A DNA stretch of 64,000 nt, taken from positions 512,066 to 576,065 of the forward strand of contig NZ_WASO01000014.1 of assembly GCF_009712605.1 (NCBI RefSeq). Direction: 5' to 3'. The stretch is from Paludibacter sp. GTDB lineage: Bacteria > Bacteroidota > Bacteroidia > Bacteroidales > Paludibacteraceae. A program made the translations under genes and the position numbers. Shown piece after piece: positions 9,592 through 17,649 of this stretch (the stretch's first letter is position 1; each line of letters begins with the position of its first letter). Under the pieces are notes generated by a model. The model was not told where the DNA came from and did not search any database. It saw only the letters and a program-made list of their open reading frames with translations.

Positions 9592-9923
9592 GGATTTTAA
9601 TTGCATTCAATAATCATAGAGAAATTTAAAGAGTTTTTTCAAGACATTATTCCCAATAATCTTTGCTCTTTTTAGAGTTTTGGTTATTAGATTTTGGTTA
9701 GTGTAGGCGGGATCGACGAGATGTCGCTCCTGCTACCTTCCAAAAACCAGGCAAAGCGTTCTCGAAAGTATGAAGCAAGCAGAAAATTAATTCAAACTGT
9801 CGATCGTTTTGTCTAAAATGAGAAGAGATAAAAATCAGAAATGGCATCCTGATTCTTAGCTTCTTTTTGTTTATGTATACAGTGAAGGGAATCTTATTAA
9901 TTTTTGCTGATTATAAAAGATAA
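9592..9923 (+). other. Gap without a confident gene
   Basis: This 332-nt stretch holds no open frame of note until about 9831. From there a hydrophobic signal-peptide-like frame (GILILSFFLFMYTVKG) runs in the same frame as the next ORF but ends at an in-frame TAA at 9921-9923. No RNA gene or hairpin stood out. Confidence 0.5.
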
Positions 9924-10235
9924 TTGGCATTTTCTCAAGTACATCTCATAAATATGACTGAAAACATTGGGAAAAGTCAGCTTTTCCATGCACCTGATGA
10001 AAGGTGCATATTCAGAATAGTTGTGGAGAGTGAATACGGACATATTGTATATAGCTCTGCCTTCGAAAACATTCTAAATGAAATCCATCTTGACTTTGAC
10101 ACATCACTATGGATCAAAGGAATACACCGAATTAAACTTCTGAATAATAACAATTTGATTTATCAGACGCTGATCTACAAAAACATAAATCAAGACACTC
10201 TCAGCATCAAAATACCCATAAAGGAAGCTGAATAA
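9924..10235 (+). CDS. DUF3244-like small protein, N-terminus uncertain or broken
   Basis: The frame encodes about 100 residues resembling the C-terminal beta-sandwich of small DUF3244-type secreted proteins: HLINMTENIGKSQLFHAP, then CIFRIVVESEYGHIVYSS, then GIHRIKLLNNNNLIYQT. The only ATG is at 9954; 9924 would be a TTG. Directly upstream, in the same frame, lies a hydrophobic stretch ending in an in-frame TAA, then LAFSQ, which looks like the end of a signal peptide. The simplest reading is an exported protein gene interrupted by one stop codon in the signal-peptide region. A short cytoplasmic protein from 9954 is the alternative. Confidence 0.5.
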   Translation: MAFSQVHLINMTENIGKSQLFHAPDERCIFRIVVESEYGHIVYSSAFENILNEIHLDFDTSLWIKGIHRIKLLNNNNLIYQTLIYKNINQDTLSIKIPIKEAE

Positions 10236-10240
10236 AATAA

Positions 10241-10268
10241 TGGCCTGATGGAGTTATCCACCAGGCCA
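10241..10268. terminator. Hairpin terminator between convergent genes
   Basis: TGGCCTGATGG pairs with CCACCAGGCCA (one mismatch) around a 6-nt loop. It lies between the plus-strand small gene and the minus-strand DUF4861 gene, so it may serve both. Confidence 0.6.
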
Positions 10269-10290
10269 TTTATGTATAAAACATTGTTTG

Positions 10291-11502
10291 TTAATAAAAA
10301 AGAACTGTCACTTTTACCGGATTTTGTAGTTCCTGATTCCATTTCTTTACGTAATCAAAGAAGCTCTTTGACTGCTTAAAACCACCTTCTTCCTGCTCCC
10401 AGGCAGCTGTAATATGGTAGGTGAAATTTTTCCCTTCAAGCAAAAGCAATAAGTTATCTTTGTCCTGCGTTGACTCTTTCAATACGGCAGAAGGAACAGA
10501 TACCGCCAATCCTACAGTTTGTGGTTTAGTTCTCGGATTGTCCGTCACCGGGTATTGGAGGCCAGTACCCCAAATTGCGGCTATTCCTTTTGTATCTGTC
10601 AATTTTTCATAAGAATCAAAGAATGTTTGAACTCCTGCACACAAAGTTGTTGTTGCATTTTGCGAAACCTGCACTTCAATGTCACGATGACCGGCATAAA
10701 TAATGTAACGCTGTTTAATATCAATAGATTTACCCTGATACTGCCATCCATCCGCTTCCATTTCAATTATAGAGCGTACGGGACCACTTACAATGATACG
10801 CCCGGTACGATTACTTACAGGGGAAATATGAGTCGCTTTTGCACCATCCCAGCCTTTCAGTGTTCCACAACCGGCAGTTGCTTTTACCCAAAGTATATCA
10901 TCTCCATATCCTTCGGCAATTTGCTTGTCCGTAGGATACCATTTCGTATCCATCAACTCCAGACGATGTTTTTTCTTACCATATAAATCAACAGTCTGTT
11001 TTTCATCAAAATATAATCTATATGCCATATATTCCGACTCGAAAGCAGGCCCATGATGATGCAAACTTTGATATAAATTCCCTGTCGTTGATGATTCTTC
11101 AATAGTTGGAATTATCGCTTTGGTTTGCTTGTTTTTTCTCCACATTTGAGCATGTGTTTTCTCCTGAAATTGCTTATAAAGAGAACTATCTGCCGCCACT
11201 TTCACCGACACTGTGAGTTTTTGTTTCGGTTTCAAATTGACCAGAAAGGCCAGTTCATCAGCAGAACCATCACGGTTCAGATCATCTAACTGAGAAGCTA
11301 TTTGCTTTTTATTCACAACAACTGCAGCAGAAACAATTTTTTCTCCGCTTTTAGCACTTAATTTGCTGACAGGCACAACTACCGGGACATTATTTTGTTC
11401 CCATACTGATGGGTTTTCTATAGTCACACGAACTATAGATACTGCATGAATACTCATGGCACTCATTAAAGCGCCAAGCAGCAGAATCGAATTTTTCTTC
11501 AT
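10291..11502 (-). CDS. DUF4861 family secreted protein
   Basis: A 403-residue exported protein with an N-terminal signal peptide (MKKNSILLLGALMSAMSIHA). The start VRVTIENPSVWEQNNVPVVVPVSKL and the block SLHHHGPAFESEYMAYRLYFDEKQTVDLYGKK are typical of DUF4861. This family is found in polysaccharide-degrading Bacteroidota, often next to pectin or other uronate-lyase genes, and has a carbohydrate-enzyme-like beta-rich fold. No such genes are adjacent here, so its substrate cannot be inferred. It may be co-transcribed with the bifunctional nuclease gene 9 nt upstream. Confidence 0.75.
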   Translation of the reverse strand: MKKNSILLLGALMSAMSIHAVSIVRVTIENPSVWEQNNVPVVVPVSKLSAKSGEKIVSAAVVVNKKQIASQLDDLNRDGSADELAFLVNLKPKQKLTVSVKVAADSSLYKQFQEKTHAQMWRKNKQTKAIIPTIEESSTTGNLYQSLHHHGPAFESEYMAYRLYFDEKQTVDLYGKKKHRLELMDTKWYPTDKQIAEGYGDDILWVKATAGCGTLKGWDGAKATHISPVSNRTGRIIVSGPVRSIIEMEADGWQYQGKSIDIKQRYIIYAGHRDIEVQVSQNATTTLCAGVQTFFDSYEKLTDTKGIAAIWGTGLQYPVTDNPRTKPQTVGLAVSVPSAVLKESTQDKDNLLLLLEGKNFTYHITAAWEQEEGGFKQSKSFFDYVKKWNQELQNPVKVTVLFY

Positions 11503-11511
11503 TACTAAATT

Positions 11512-12102
11512 TTATTGATTGGGATCTTTAGGATTTCTTTTGCGGTTTATCTCGTCCCGAAGACGGGCTGCTTCTTCATATTGTTCGTTGGCAATAGCAT
11601 GTTGTAAGCGTTTTTCAAGTTCTTCAAGCGATGGTTCCTCATAAGTAGCCTGATCGGCCTCTTCTACTACTTCCGCTTCTTTTTCTTCTTCGTCTAACGA
11701 TATGGAATATTGATCGAACAAGTCCTTCTCTATGAATATGGGACACGACGCACGTATTGCCAATGCAACGGCATCGGATGTTCTGGCGTCAACAACAAGT
11801 GTCTTTTCATTACTCAGAAGAAGCAGTTCCGAATGAAATATCCCTTTTTCAAAATGGTGAATATTTACCTCCACCAATTCAATTTTAAATCCGGATAAAG
11901 CATTCAACATCAAGTCATGTGTCATTGGACGTGGGGTTTTTATATTTTGCAATTGCAATGCGATAGATTCCGCCTCAGCATGTCCTATGATCACTGTAAT
12001 ACGACGTTTGCGGCTCTCATCCCCCAAAACCAACGCATAAGTATTGTATTGCGTTTTACTGCTTATAAGACCTTGAATAGTTAATTTAACGCGTGAACTC
12101 AT
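11512..12102 (-). CDS. Bifunctional nuclease (DUF151) with C-terminal UVR motif
   Basis: Residues ~1-135 form a DUF151/BFN domain (VLGDESRKRRITVIIGHAEAESIALQLQ, TLVVDARTSDAVALAIR), described as a bifunctional RNase/DNase in plants and widespread in bacteria. An acidic linker follows. The last ~40 residues are a UvrB/UvrC-type UVR motif (LEELEKRLQHAIANEQYEEA ARLRDEI). This DUF151-UVR fusion is standard for Bacteroidota. I start at ATG 12100-12102 (MSSRVKL); the longer frame to 12228 runs through the argG terminator hairpin and has no homology. True substrate in vivo is unknown. Confidence 0.85.
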   Translation of the reverse strand: MSSRVKLTIQGLISSKTQYNTYALVLGDESRKRRITVIIGHAEAESIALQLQNIKTPRPMTHDLMLNALSGFKIELVEVNIHHFEKGIFHSELLLLSNEKTLVVDARTSDAVALAIRASCPIFIEKDLFDQYSISLDEEEKEAEVVEEADQATYEEPSLEELEKRLQHAIANEQYEEAARLRDEINRKRNPKDPNQ

Positions 12103-12183
12103 AATCGAATTATTAAGTTTAAGCAAACATACTATTTTTTTCGTGGAGTTCTTATCCCAGACCAACGATTTTATCGCTTTGAC

Positions 12184-12224
12184 AAAAAAAATCAGCAGTT
12201 TTCCTGGAAAAGCTGCTGATTTTT
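12184..12224 (-). terminator. Rho-independent terminator of argG
   Basis: On the minus strand AAAATCAGCAGCTTTT pairs with AAAACTGCTGATTTT around a short CCAGG loop and ends in a T-run, directly after the argG stop codon. Confidence 0.75.
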
Positions 12225-12243
12225 GCACGAATTTTCTGAGTTA

Positions 12244-13443
12244 TTATTTTTCGTTTCTTTTTTGTACGTTGTAATAAATCTTCATTTGGTTAGCAAGAAT
12301 CTTGGTAAAGCCTTTTACATCATCAGCTGACCACGCACGATTCACTTCGCCATATTCTCCAAAATCCGTTTTCATAAGGTCAAACGAACTTTCAACACCT
12401 ATCAACGTGTAGCTGTAAGGGCGCAACTGTATTTTAACTGTGCCGGTTACATTTTGCTGAGTGCTCTCCAAAAACTTCTCCATATCACGCATTACAGGTT
12501 CGAGATACTGAGCTTCATGCAGGAACATGCCGTACCAGGTACCCAACTGATCTTTCCAATATTGTTGCCACTTGGTAAGCGTATGCTTTTCAAGCATTTT
12601 ATGAGCATTAATGATCAAAAGAGCTCCGGCTGCTTCAAAACCTACGCGACCTTTAATTCCGATAATAGTGTCTCCGATGTGCATGTCACGACCGACTCCA
12701 TATGCAGCTCCGGCAGCTTCAACAGCACGAATGGCTTCAATTTTATCTTCAAAAGCCACTCCGTTTACTCCACAAATTTCGCCTTTATTGAAATCAATCG
12801 TCAGTAATTCTCCATCGTTCTTTGTAATCTGACTTGGGTAAGCTTCTTCCGGCAATGTCTGATCCGATTTTAATGTCTCTTTGCCACCCACACTGGTTCC
12901 CCACAGGCCTTTATTAATGGAGTATTCCATTTTTGTAAAATCTGCCACATAACCGTGTTCCTTCAGATAATTAATCTCATATTCACGAGTAAGGGTCATA
13001 TCACGAGTCGGAGTAATAATTTCAATTTCAGGGGCTAAAACCTGAAATGTAAGATCAAAACGAACCTGGTCGTTACCAGCACCAGTGCTTCCGTGTGCTA
13101 CATATTTAGCACCTATTTTCTTTGCATATTCAATAATTGCAATTGCCTGAAAAATACGCTCAGAACTTACGGAAATAGGATATGTACCATTACGAAGTAC
13201 ATTCCCGAATACCATATATTTGATGCTTTTTTCATAATATTCCTTGGTAACATCAAGCGTTGCGTGAGTAGCTGCCCCAAGTTTAAAGGCTCGTTCTTCA
13301 ATACTTTTCAACTCCACATCTGAAAATCCGCCGGTATTTGCAATTGCCGTATGAACTTCATAGCCTTTCTCTACTGATAAATATTTGGCACAAAACGAAG
13401 TATCCAACCCGCCACTAAATGCCAAAACTAATTTTTCTTTCAT
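12244..13443 (-). CDS. argG: Argininosuccinate synthase
   Basis: ArgG condenses citrulline and aspartate with ATP to make argininosuccinate. The PP-loop motif SGGLDTS is at residues 10-16. AHGSTGAGNDQVRFD, LKEHGYVADFTKMEYSINKG and GRDMHIGDTIIGIKGR match the citrulline/aspartate-binding regions. 399 residues is normal. The start at 13441-13443 (MKEKLVLAFSGG) is preferred to an in-frame ATG ten codons upstream, which would overlap a palindrome. It is the last gene of the argR-GNAT-argG minus-strand group and is followed by a terminator. Confidence 0.95.
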   Translation of the reverse strand: MKEKLVLAFSGGLDTSFCAKYLSVEKGYEVHTAIANTGGFSDVELKSIEERAFKLGAATHATLDVTKEYYEKSIKYMVFGNVLRNGTYPISVSSERIFQAIAIIEYAKKIGAKYVAHGSTGAGNDQVRFDLTFQVLAPEIEIITPTRDMTLTREYEINYLKEHGYVADFTKMEYSINKGLWGTSVGGKETLKSDQTLPEEAYPSQITKNDGELLTIDFNKGEICGVNGVAFEDKIEAIRAVEAAGAAYGVGRDMHIGDTIIGIKGRVGFEAAGALLIINAHKMLEKHTLTKWQQYWKDQLGTWYGMFLHEAQYLEPVMRDMEKFLESTQQNVTGTVKIQLRPYSYTLIGVESSFDLMKTDFGEYGEVNRAWSADDVKGFTKILANQMKIYYNVQKRNEK

Positions 13444-13465
13444 ACTATAATATTTTATATCGTAT

Positions 13466-13479
13466 CTTCGCAAGCGAAG
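13466..13479. promoter_or_regulatory. Perfect palindrome before argG
   Basis: CTTCGC-AA-GCGAAG is a perfect inverted repeat in the 45-nt gap between the GNAT gene and argG. It could be a processing hairpin or an operator; it does not match the ARG-box consensus. Confidence 0.3.
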
Positions 13480-13488
13480 GATAATTAT

Positions 13489-14145
13489 TTATTCTTTTGA
13501 CTTTACGTTCACCACCTTCTTGTCGGTCTTCTTTTTGGGTTTGGGGAAAAGCTGAGAAAACACTTTTTTCCATGCACTCTGTGTTTTCTTTTCTGTAGCA
13601 TGTTCTTCCGGATCATACAGCATACCTGTACACAAACACATTTTATAGTTATTGCGCTTCAGGATATCAAAATTCACACATGCTTCGCAACCCTTCCAAA
13701 AGGCTTCGTCGTGTGTCAGTTCTGAAAAAGTCACAGGTCTGTAACCCAATTCAGAATTGATTTTCATAACCGCCAGTCCTGTCGTCAATCCAAACAATTT
13801 TGCGTTTGGAAATTTTTCTCTCGACAAGTCAAACGATTTTTTCTTAATGGCTTTTGCCAATCCCTGTCCTCGGAATTTTTCAACAACAATAAGACCTGAA
13901 TTAGCGACAAATTGCTTATCGCCCCAACTTTCGATGTAGCAAAAACCCGCAAACTCACCATCTTCGGTTAATGCTATTATAGCTTTTCCTTCCAATATTT
14001 TCTTTTCAATATATTCGGGCGAACGCTTAGCAATACCGGTTCCTCTTTTTGCGGCTGCTGCACTAATCGTGTCCAATATGGTATTAACATACCCTAAATG
14101 GCTTTCATTGGCAACCACAATTTCAACTTTTGCTCCTTCTGACAT
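13489..14145 (-). CDS. GNAT acyltransferase of the arginine cluster, candidate N-succinylglutamate synthase
   Basis: A 218-residue GNAT-fold protein. The acyl-CoA pyrophosphate loop is at VVEKFRGQGLAKAIK (~85-100), and IALTEDGEFAGFCYIESW is the preceding strand pair. A basic Lys-rich tail (~190-218) follows the last strand. It sits between argR and argG. Bacteroidota make arginine through N-succinylated intermediates and lack a canonical argA; genetic work in Bacteroides, as I recall it, implicated the orthologous GNAT in the first step (glutamate N-succinylation). The position here agrees, but sequence alone cannot prove the substrate. A generic acetyltransferase is the alternative. Confidence 0.75.
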   Translation of the reverse strand: MSEGAKVEIVVANESHLGYVNTILDTISAAAAKRGTGIAKRSPEYIEKKILEGKAIIALTEDGEFAGFCYIESWGDKQFVANSGLIVVEKFRGQGLAKAIKKKSFDLSREKFPNAKLFGLTTGLAVMKINSELGYRPVTFSELTHDEAFWKGCEACVNFDILKRNNYKMCLCTGMLYDPEEHATEKKTQSAWKKVFSQLFPKPKKKTDKKVVNVKSKE

Positions 14146-14231
14146 TTTATATTTTACATTTTAGGAATGAAACTTGATAATAACTCAGGTAGCTACAAAC
14201 TGCCCTCTGTTTTTCAATGAACAATTGTTTT

Positions 14232-14717
14232 TTACGTCGTTTTTTCTGCTTTTATTTCAGGAAAAAGTTCTGATAATAGGGAAAGGACTTCTCTTCTGGA
14301 CGATTTTTCATTGAGAGCCAGAAAAATTGTATCATCACCCGCGATAGTTCCCAAAATCCGGTTATCTGCATAATTATCAATACTCCAAGCCAAAGCACTG
14401 GCAAAACCGGGACTTGTCTTTATCACCCCCATTGTGCCGGTAAAGTCAATAGAAAGGATGCCTCCGGGAATACGGTTTGTCGATTTTGTGTTACTTTTTG
14501 CGCGGCCGTACTCTACCACTTTACTCGAGAGAGAGTAACGATAACCACTTACTGTCGGAATTTTTGCAACTTTCAGCTGCTTCAAATCACGGGATAACGT
14601 GGCCTGAGTCAAATCGAAACCACTTGTTTTCAAGACATTCAGCAGTTCATCCTGACTGCTGATATTGAAAGAAACGATAATCTCCTTGATTTTGTCTAAA
14701 CGGTCTTTCTTTCCCAT
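14232..14717 (-). CDS. argR: Arginine repressor
   Basis: ArgR is a hexameric arginine-sensing repressor. The N-terminal winged helix (~1-70) includes the SQDELLNVLKTSGFDLTQATLSRDL recognition region. The C-terminal domain (~85-155) carries the arginine-binding and oligomerisation motif GTIAGDDTIFLAL. Length 161 is normal. It is the first gene of the divergent minus-strand arginine group, and an ARG box lies right at its start codon, which suggests autoregulation. Confidence 0.93.
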   Translation of the reverse strand: MGKKDRLDKIKEIIVSFNISSQDELLNVLKTSGFDLTQATLSRDLKQLKVAKIPTVSGYRYSLSSKVVEYGRAKSNTKSTNRIPGGILSIDFTGTMGVIKTSPGFASALAWSIDNYADNRILGTIAGDDTIFLALNEKSSRREVLSLLSELFPEIKAEKTT

Positions 14718-14719
14718 TG

Positions 14720-14733
14720 TGAATTTTTATTCA
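14720..14733. promoter_or_regulatory. ARG box (ArgR operator)
   Basis: TGAATTTTTATTCA is a perfect inverted repeat equal to the core of the classical ARG box (TGAAT-N4-ATTCA). It ends 2 nt upstream of the argR start codon, so a bound hexamer would cover the ribosome-binding region and block elongation or initiation. Confidence 0.7.
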
Positions 14734-14884
14734 TTTATGGGCGCAAATTTATACATAAAAAACGAGCAAAGCAAGTCCATTTATAAGTTTCAAACAACAT
14801 TTTGCAAAGTTTTACAATTGACTCATTTTCGCGTTCAAATGGAAAAATATAGTTCTATGTATTGCAATGTACTATTTTTTGCAT

Positions 14885-14892
14885 TATCTTTG
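14885..14892 (+). promoter_or_regulatory. Putative -7 element of the padR operon
   Basis: TATCTTTG matches TAnnTTTG and lies 68 nt upstream of the padR start. It is flanked by two GTAC tetramers about 20 nt apart, which could be part of a PadR operator (weak). Confidence 0.4.
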
Positions 14893-14960
14893 TACTGTAA
14901 AAAGAAATCAACGGAGACATATAAAACTTTATTCGATTAAATATCAAACATAAGAACAAC

Positions 14961-15296
14961 ATGAACGCAGATAATGTAAAATCTCAAATGAGAAAAGGCA
15001 TTCTTGAATATTGCATTCTGTTAATTCTGGACAAAAAGCCATCATATGCTTCAGATATTATCACAGCACTCAAAGAAGCCAAAATCATTGTAGTTGAAGG
15101 AACCCTTTATCCGTTACTCACGCGATTAAAAAATAGTGATCTGCTAGCTTATCAGTGGGAAGAATCCACGCAGGGTCCTCCCCGAAAATATTATTCACTA
15201 ACAGAAAAGGGAGAACTATTCTTACTGGAACTGGAAAAAGCATGGGACGAATTATCCGAAACAATTTCGGCAATTCGTAACAATGTCAACAACTAA
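14961..15296 (+). CDS. PadR family transcriptional regulator
   Basis: 111 residues, a single winged-helix PadR domain: KGILEYCILLILDKKPSYASDIITAL (helices 1-2), VVEGTLYPLLTRLKNSDLLAY (recognition helix and wing), then SLTEKGELFLLELEKAWDEL. It lacks a long C-terminal dimerisation coil, so it belongs to the short subfamily. It precedes the PspC-domain gene on the same strand by 73 nt; PadR-PspC pairs are recurrent in Bacteroidota, where the regulator probably controls its membrane partner. Confidence 0.9.
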   Translation: MNADNVKSQMRKGILEYCILLILDKKPSYASDIITALKEAKIIVVEGTLYPLLTRLKNSDLLAYQWEESTQGPPRKYYSLTEKGELFLLELEKAWDELSETISAIRNNVNN

Positions 15297-15369
15297 AGAA
15301 TATTTTATAAAGACAAGAATTAATTTTGCATATATAAAAAGTCAGCAAGACTAAAAAACTACCGCCATT

Positions 15370-16494
15370 ATGAAAAAGACAATTTCTATCAATCTGAACT
15401 GTACTGTTTTCCAAATTGATGAAGATGCATACCAAGCTTTGAGCGAATACCTTGAAGCTGTATCTAAGCACTTGCAGGAAGAAAACGGACAGTCGGAGAT
15501 TATGACTGACATTGAAGCGAGAATTGCCGAACTCTTTACAGAGCGACTCAATAAATCAGGGCAAGTGGTTACCATTGAACTCGTAAATGAGATCATCGGG
15601 ATAATGGGAAGACCCTCCGATTATGGAGAAGAAGAGCCCGAATCTGAGGAAAAGAAAGAATCTGCTTCAACTTATTATCATTCATCTTCGAAACGTATTT
15701 ATCGGGACCCCGAAAAAGCACTGTTAGGTGGTGTTTTAAGCGGACTTTCTATCTACTTAGGAATTGATGTAGTTTGGCTGAGAATTCTCTTCGGCTTATT
15801 ATTATTAGCCAGTGCTGGCACTTTTGTCCCTGTATATCTTTTATTTTGGATTGTTATTCCTAAAGCAGAAACCACTGCTCAACGCATGGAGATGCACGGA
15901 ATTGATGTAACAATTGAAAACATAAAAGCAGAAGCCAACAAGGTAAAAGAACGGTTTCAGGATTATGTGAAACCCGAAAATATTGATAAAAAAAAAGAGC
16001 AAATTAAAGCTGAAGCCTACCGTGTAAAAGACAACGTAGAAGGATACGTACGATCAAACGAATTTCAGCACGGAGTTCAAGAGGTTGGTTCAACAGCGAA
16101 CCGTGTTGCCCGTGGATTTTTCAAAGGGTTGTTTGCTTTTATTGCTGGCGTTGTAGGCCTGACCGGAGCTATTATAGTTATGGGACTGGTGATTGCATTA
16201 ATTCTCTCACTAATTGAACCATCATGGTTTTTTGTCCACTTCCCGAATGAAGCTGTCAGCGCATGCTTTTTGAGCACCGGTAACATTGCTATGGTACTTG
16301 TGGCACTTCTGGTTTTAATCGGAGTCCCTGTCTACATGCTGTTTTACATTGCCATAAAAGTACTATCGGGCGACGCACATCTATCTTCGACGTCAAAATG
16401 GGTGGCTCTGCTGCTTTGGTTGGCCGGTCTGTTTTTATTGGTAAGTCTCAGTTCTCAATTCGCATACCTGCATTGGTTTACCGATTTACTGTAA
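15370..16494 (+). CDS. PspC domain membrane protein
   Basis: A 374-residue protein. An N-terminal cytosolic part (~1-95, KKTISINLNCTVFQIDEDAY...IMTDIEARIAELF) precedes a PspC domain (~112-170, DPEKALLGGVLSGLSIYLGI plus hydrophobic helix). An amphipathic Lys/Glu-rich region follows (~185-240), then three further transmembrane helices (~250-370). PspC proteins link envelope stress to the phage-shock response in Proteobacteria; the Bacteroidota versions are not characterised. A strong terminator follows, closing the padR operon. Confidence 0.85.
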   Translation: MKKTISINLNCTVFQIDEDAYQALSEYLEAVSKHLQEENGQSEIMTDIEARIAELFTERLNKSGQVVTIELVNEIIGIMGRPSDYGEEEPESEEKKESASTYYHSSSKRIYRDPEKALLGGVLSGLSIYLGIDVVWLRILFGLLLLASAGTFVPVYLLFWIVIPKAETTAQRMEMHGIDVTIENIKAEANKVKERFQDYVKPENIDKKKEQIKAEAYRVKDNVEGYVRSNEFQHGVQEVGSTANRVARGFFKGLFAFIAGVVGLTGAIIVMGLVIALILSLIEPSWFFVHFPNEAVSACFLSTGNIAMVLVALLVLIGVPVYMLFYIAIKVLSGDAHLSSTSKWVALLLWLAGLFLLVSLSSQFAYLHWFTDLL

Positions 16495-16505
16495 ACCACT
16501 CTTTC

Positions 16506-16565
16506 AATCTCTTGCAACAATGCTCATAAACGATCCATAAGCATTGTTGCTAGAGATTTTTCTTT
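16506..16565 (+). terminator. Terminator of the padR-pspC operon
   Basis: AATCTCT-GCAACAATGCT pairs with AGCATTGTTGC-AGAGATT (one opposed T-T mismatch) around a 15-nt loop, followed by TTTTTCTTTTT. Confidence 0.85.
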
Positions 16566-16630
16566 TTAAATCAATTTAGAGAGCAAGTTACACTCAAATT
16601 CTGAATTGGAATGGCATCCTACTTAGGAAA

Positions 16631-16661
16631 TTGCTTTCCCGTCAAAAAATCGCTATTTTTG
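16631..16661 (+). promoter_or_regulatory. Putative trmD operon promoter
   Basis: TTGC (16631-16634) and TATTTTTG (16654-16661) are 19 nt apart and fit the Bacteroidota -33/-7 elements. The start codon follows 16 nt later, so the leader is very short. Confidence 0.55.
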
Positions 16662-16677
16662 CAACAAAATTGCAGAT

Positions 16678-17358
16678 ATGCGCATTGATATACTCACAGT
16701 CCTTCCCGAATTATTAGAAAGTCCTCTGAATCATTCTATTGTAAAACGTGCCCAAGACAACGGTTTAGTTGAAATTGTAGTGCATAACCTGCGTGATTAT
16801 TCGCCGGACCAGAAACATCACCGTGTGGATGATTATGCTTTTGGAGGAGGTGCCGGAATGGTAATGCAGGTAGAGCCGATTTTCAGAGCAATCACAGCAC
16901 TAAAGGAAGAACGCGACTATGCCGAGATAATTTATACTTCGCCGGATGGGGAAAAATTTGCACAACCCTTGGCCAACAGGCTTTCGATGGGAGGCGATTT
17001 GCTTATCTTGTGCGGGCACTATAAAGGCATCGATCAACGCGTAAGAGACCACCTGATTACCAAAGAAATATCCATCGGGGATTATGTATTGACGGGTGGC
17101 GAATTGGCAGCCGCGGTAATGACTGATGCCATTGTTCGCTTAATTCCTGGCGCTATCGGAGATGAACAATCTGCCCTTTCTGATTCATTTCAGGACAACT
17201 TACTGGCGCCACCGGTTTATACAAGGCCGGCTGACTTTAATGGCTGGAAAGTGCCGGAAATTCTGCTGTCGGGCCATGAAAGAAAAATTCACGAATGGCA
17301 ATTTCAACAGTCCATGGAAAGAACTAAACTCCTCAGACCGGATCTACTCAACGACTAA
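16678..17358 (+). CDS. trmD: tRNA (guanine37-N1)-methyltransferase
   Basis: TrmD methylates G37 of tRNAs with AdoMet and prevents +1 frameshifting. The deep-trefoil-knot SPOUT motifs are present: [12 protein letters not shown] (~111-122) and [14 protein letters not shown] (~131-144). The substrate loops [11 protein letters not shown] and the C-terminal [13 protein letters not shown] are also present. 226 residues is close to the usual ~230-250. The stop codon overlaps the next start (TAATG). Confidence 0.95.
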   Translation: MRIDILTVLPELLESPLNHSIVKRAQDNGLVEIVVHNLRDYSPDQKHHRVDDYAFGGGAGMVMQVEPIFRAITALKEERDYAEIIYTSPDGEKFAQPLANRLSMGGDLLILCGHYKGIDQRVRDHLITKEISIGDYVLTGGELAAAVMTDAIVRLIPGAIGDEQSALSDSFQDNLLAPPVYTRPADFNGWKVPEILLSGHERKIHEWQFQQSMERTKLLRPDLLND

Positions 17359-17639
17359 TGAGTCAATATGTTATTTTATATTTAGGGATCATCAATGTGC
17401 TTAGCTGCATTTTGTTTTCATGGGACAAAAGAGCCGCAAAGAACGGGTTAAGACGTGTTCCGGAAATGCGGTTACATCTTTTTGAATTAATGGGCGGAGT
17501 GTTTATCAACTGGATACTGATGTACACAATCCGACATAAAAACAAGAAATTCAGCTATTACGCTGTTACATATCTTCTGCTCTTTCTATGGATAGCTGCA
17601 ATAATGTACCGGAAAAATATCTTTTTTATATACGCATAA
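17358..17639 (+). CDS. DUF1294 small membrane protein
   Basis: 93 residues with hydrophobic helices at ~1-16 and ~45-90. FSWDKRAAKNGLRRVPEMRL followed by FELMGGVFINWI matches DUF1294 (YdgA-like membrane proteins; the RVPE-x-x-L motif is diagnostic). Function unknown. The start overlaps the trmD stop by one base, so the two are translationally coupled. Confidence 0.85.
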   Translation: MSQYVILYLGIINVLSCILFSWDKRAAKNGLRRVPEMRLHLFELMGGVFINWILMYTIRHKNKKFSYYAVTYLLLFLWIAAIMYRKNIFFIYA

Positions 17640-17649
17640 TACCAACACT

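Noticed and set aside
12103..12228. N-terminal extension of the bifunctional nuclease
   Set aside because: It reads through the argG terminator and codes for an unrelated sequence.
14665..14940. 91-codon plus-strand open frame before padR
   Set aside because: It covers the argR start, the ARG box and the padR promoter, and its translation is low-complexity.
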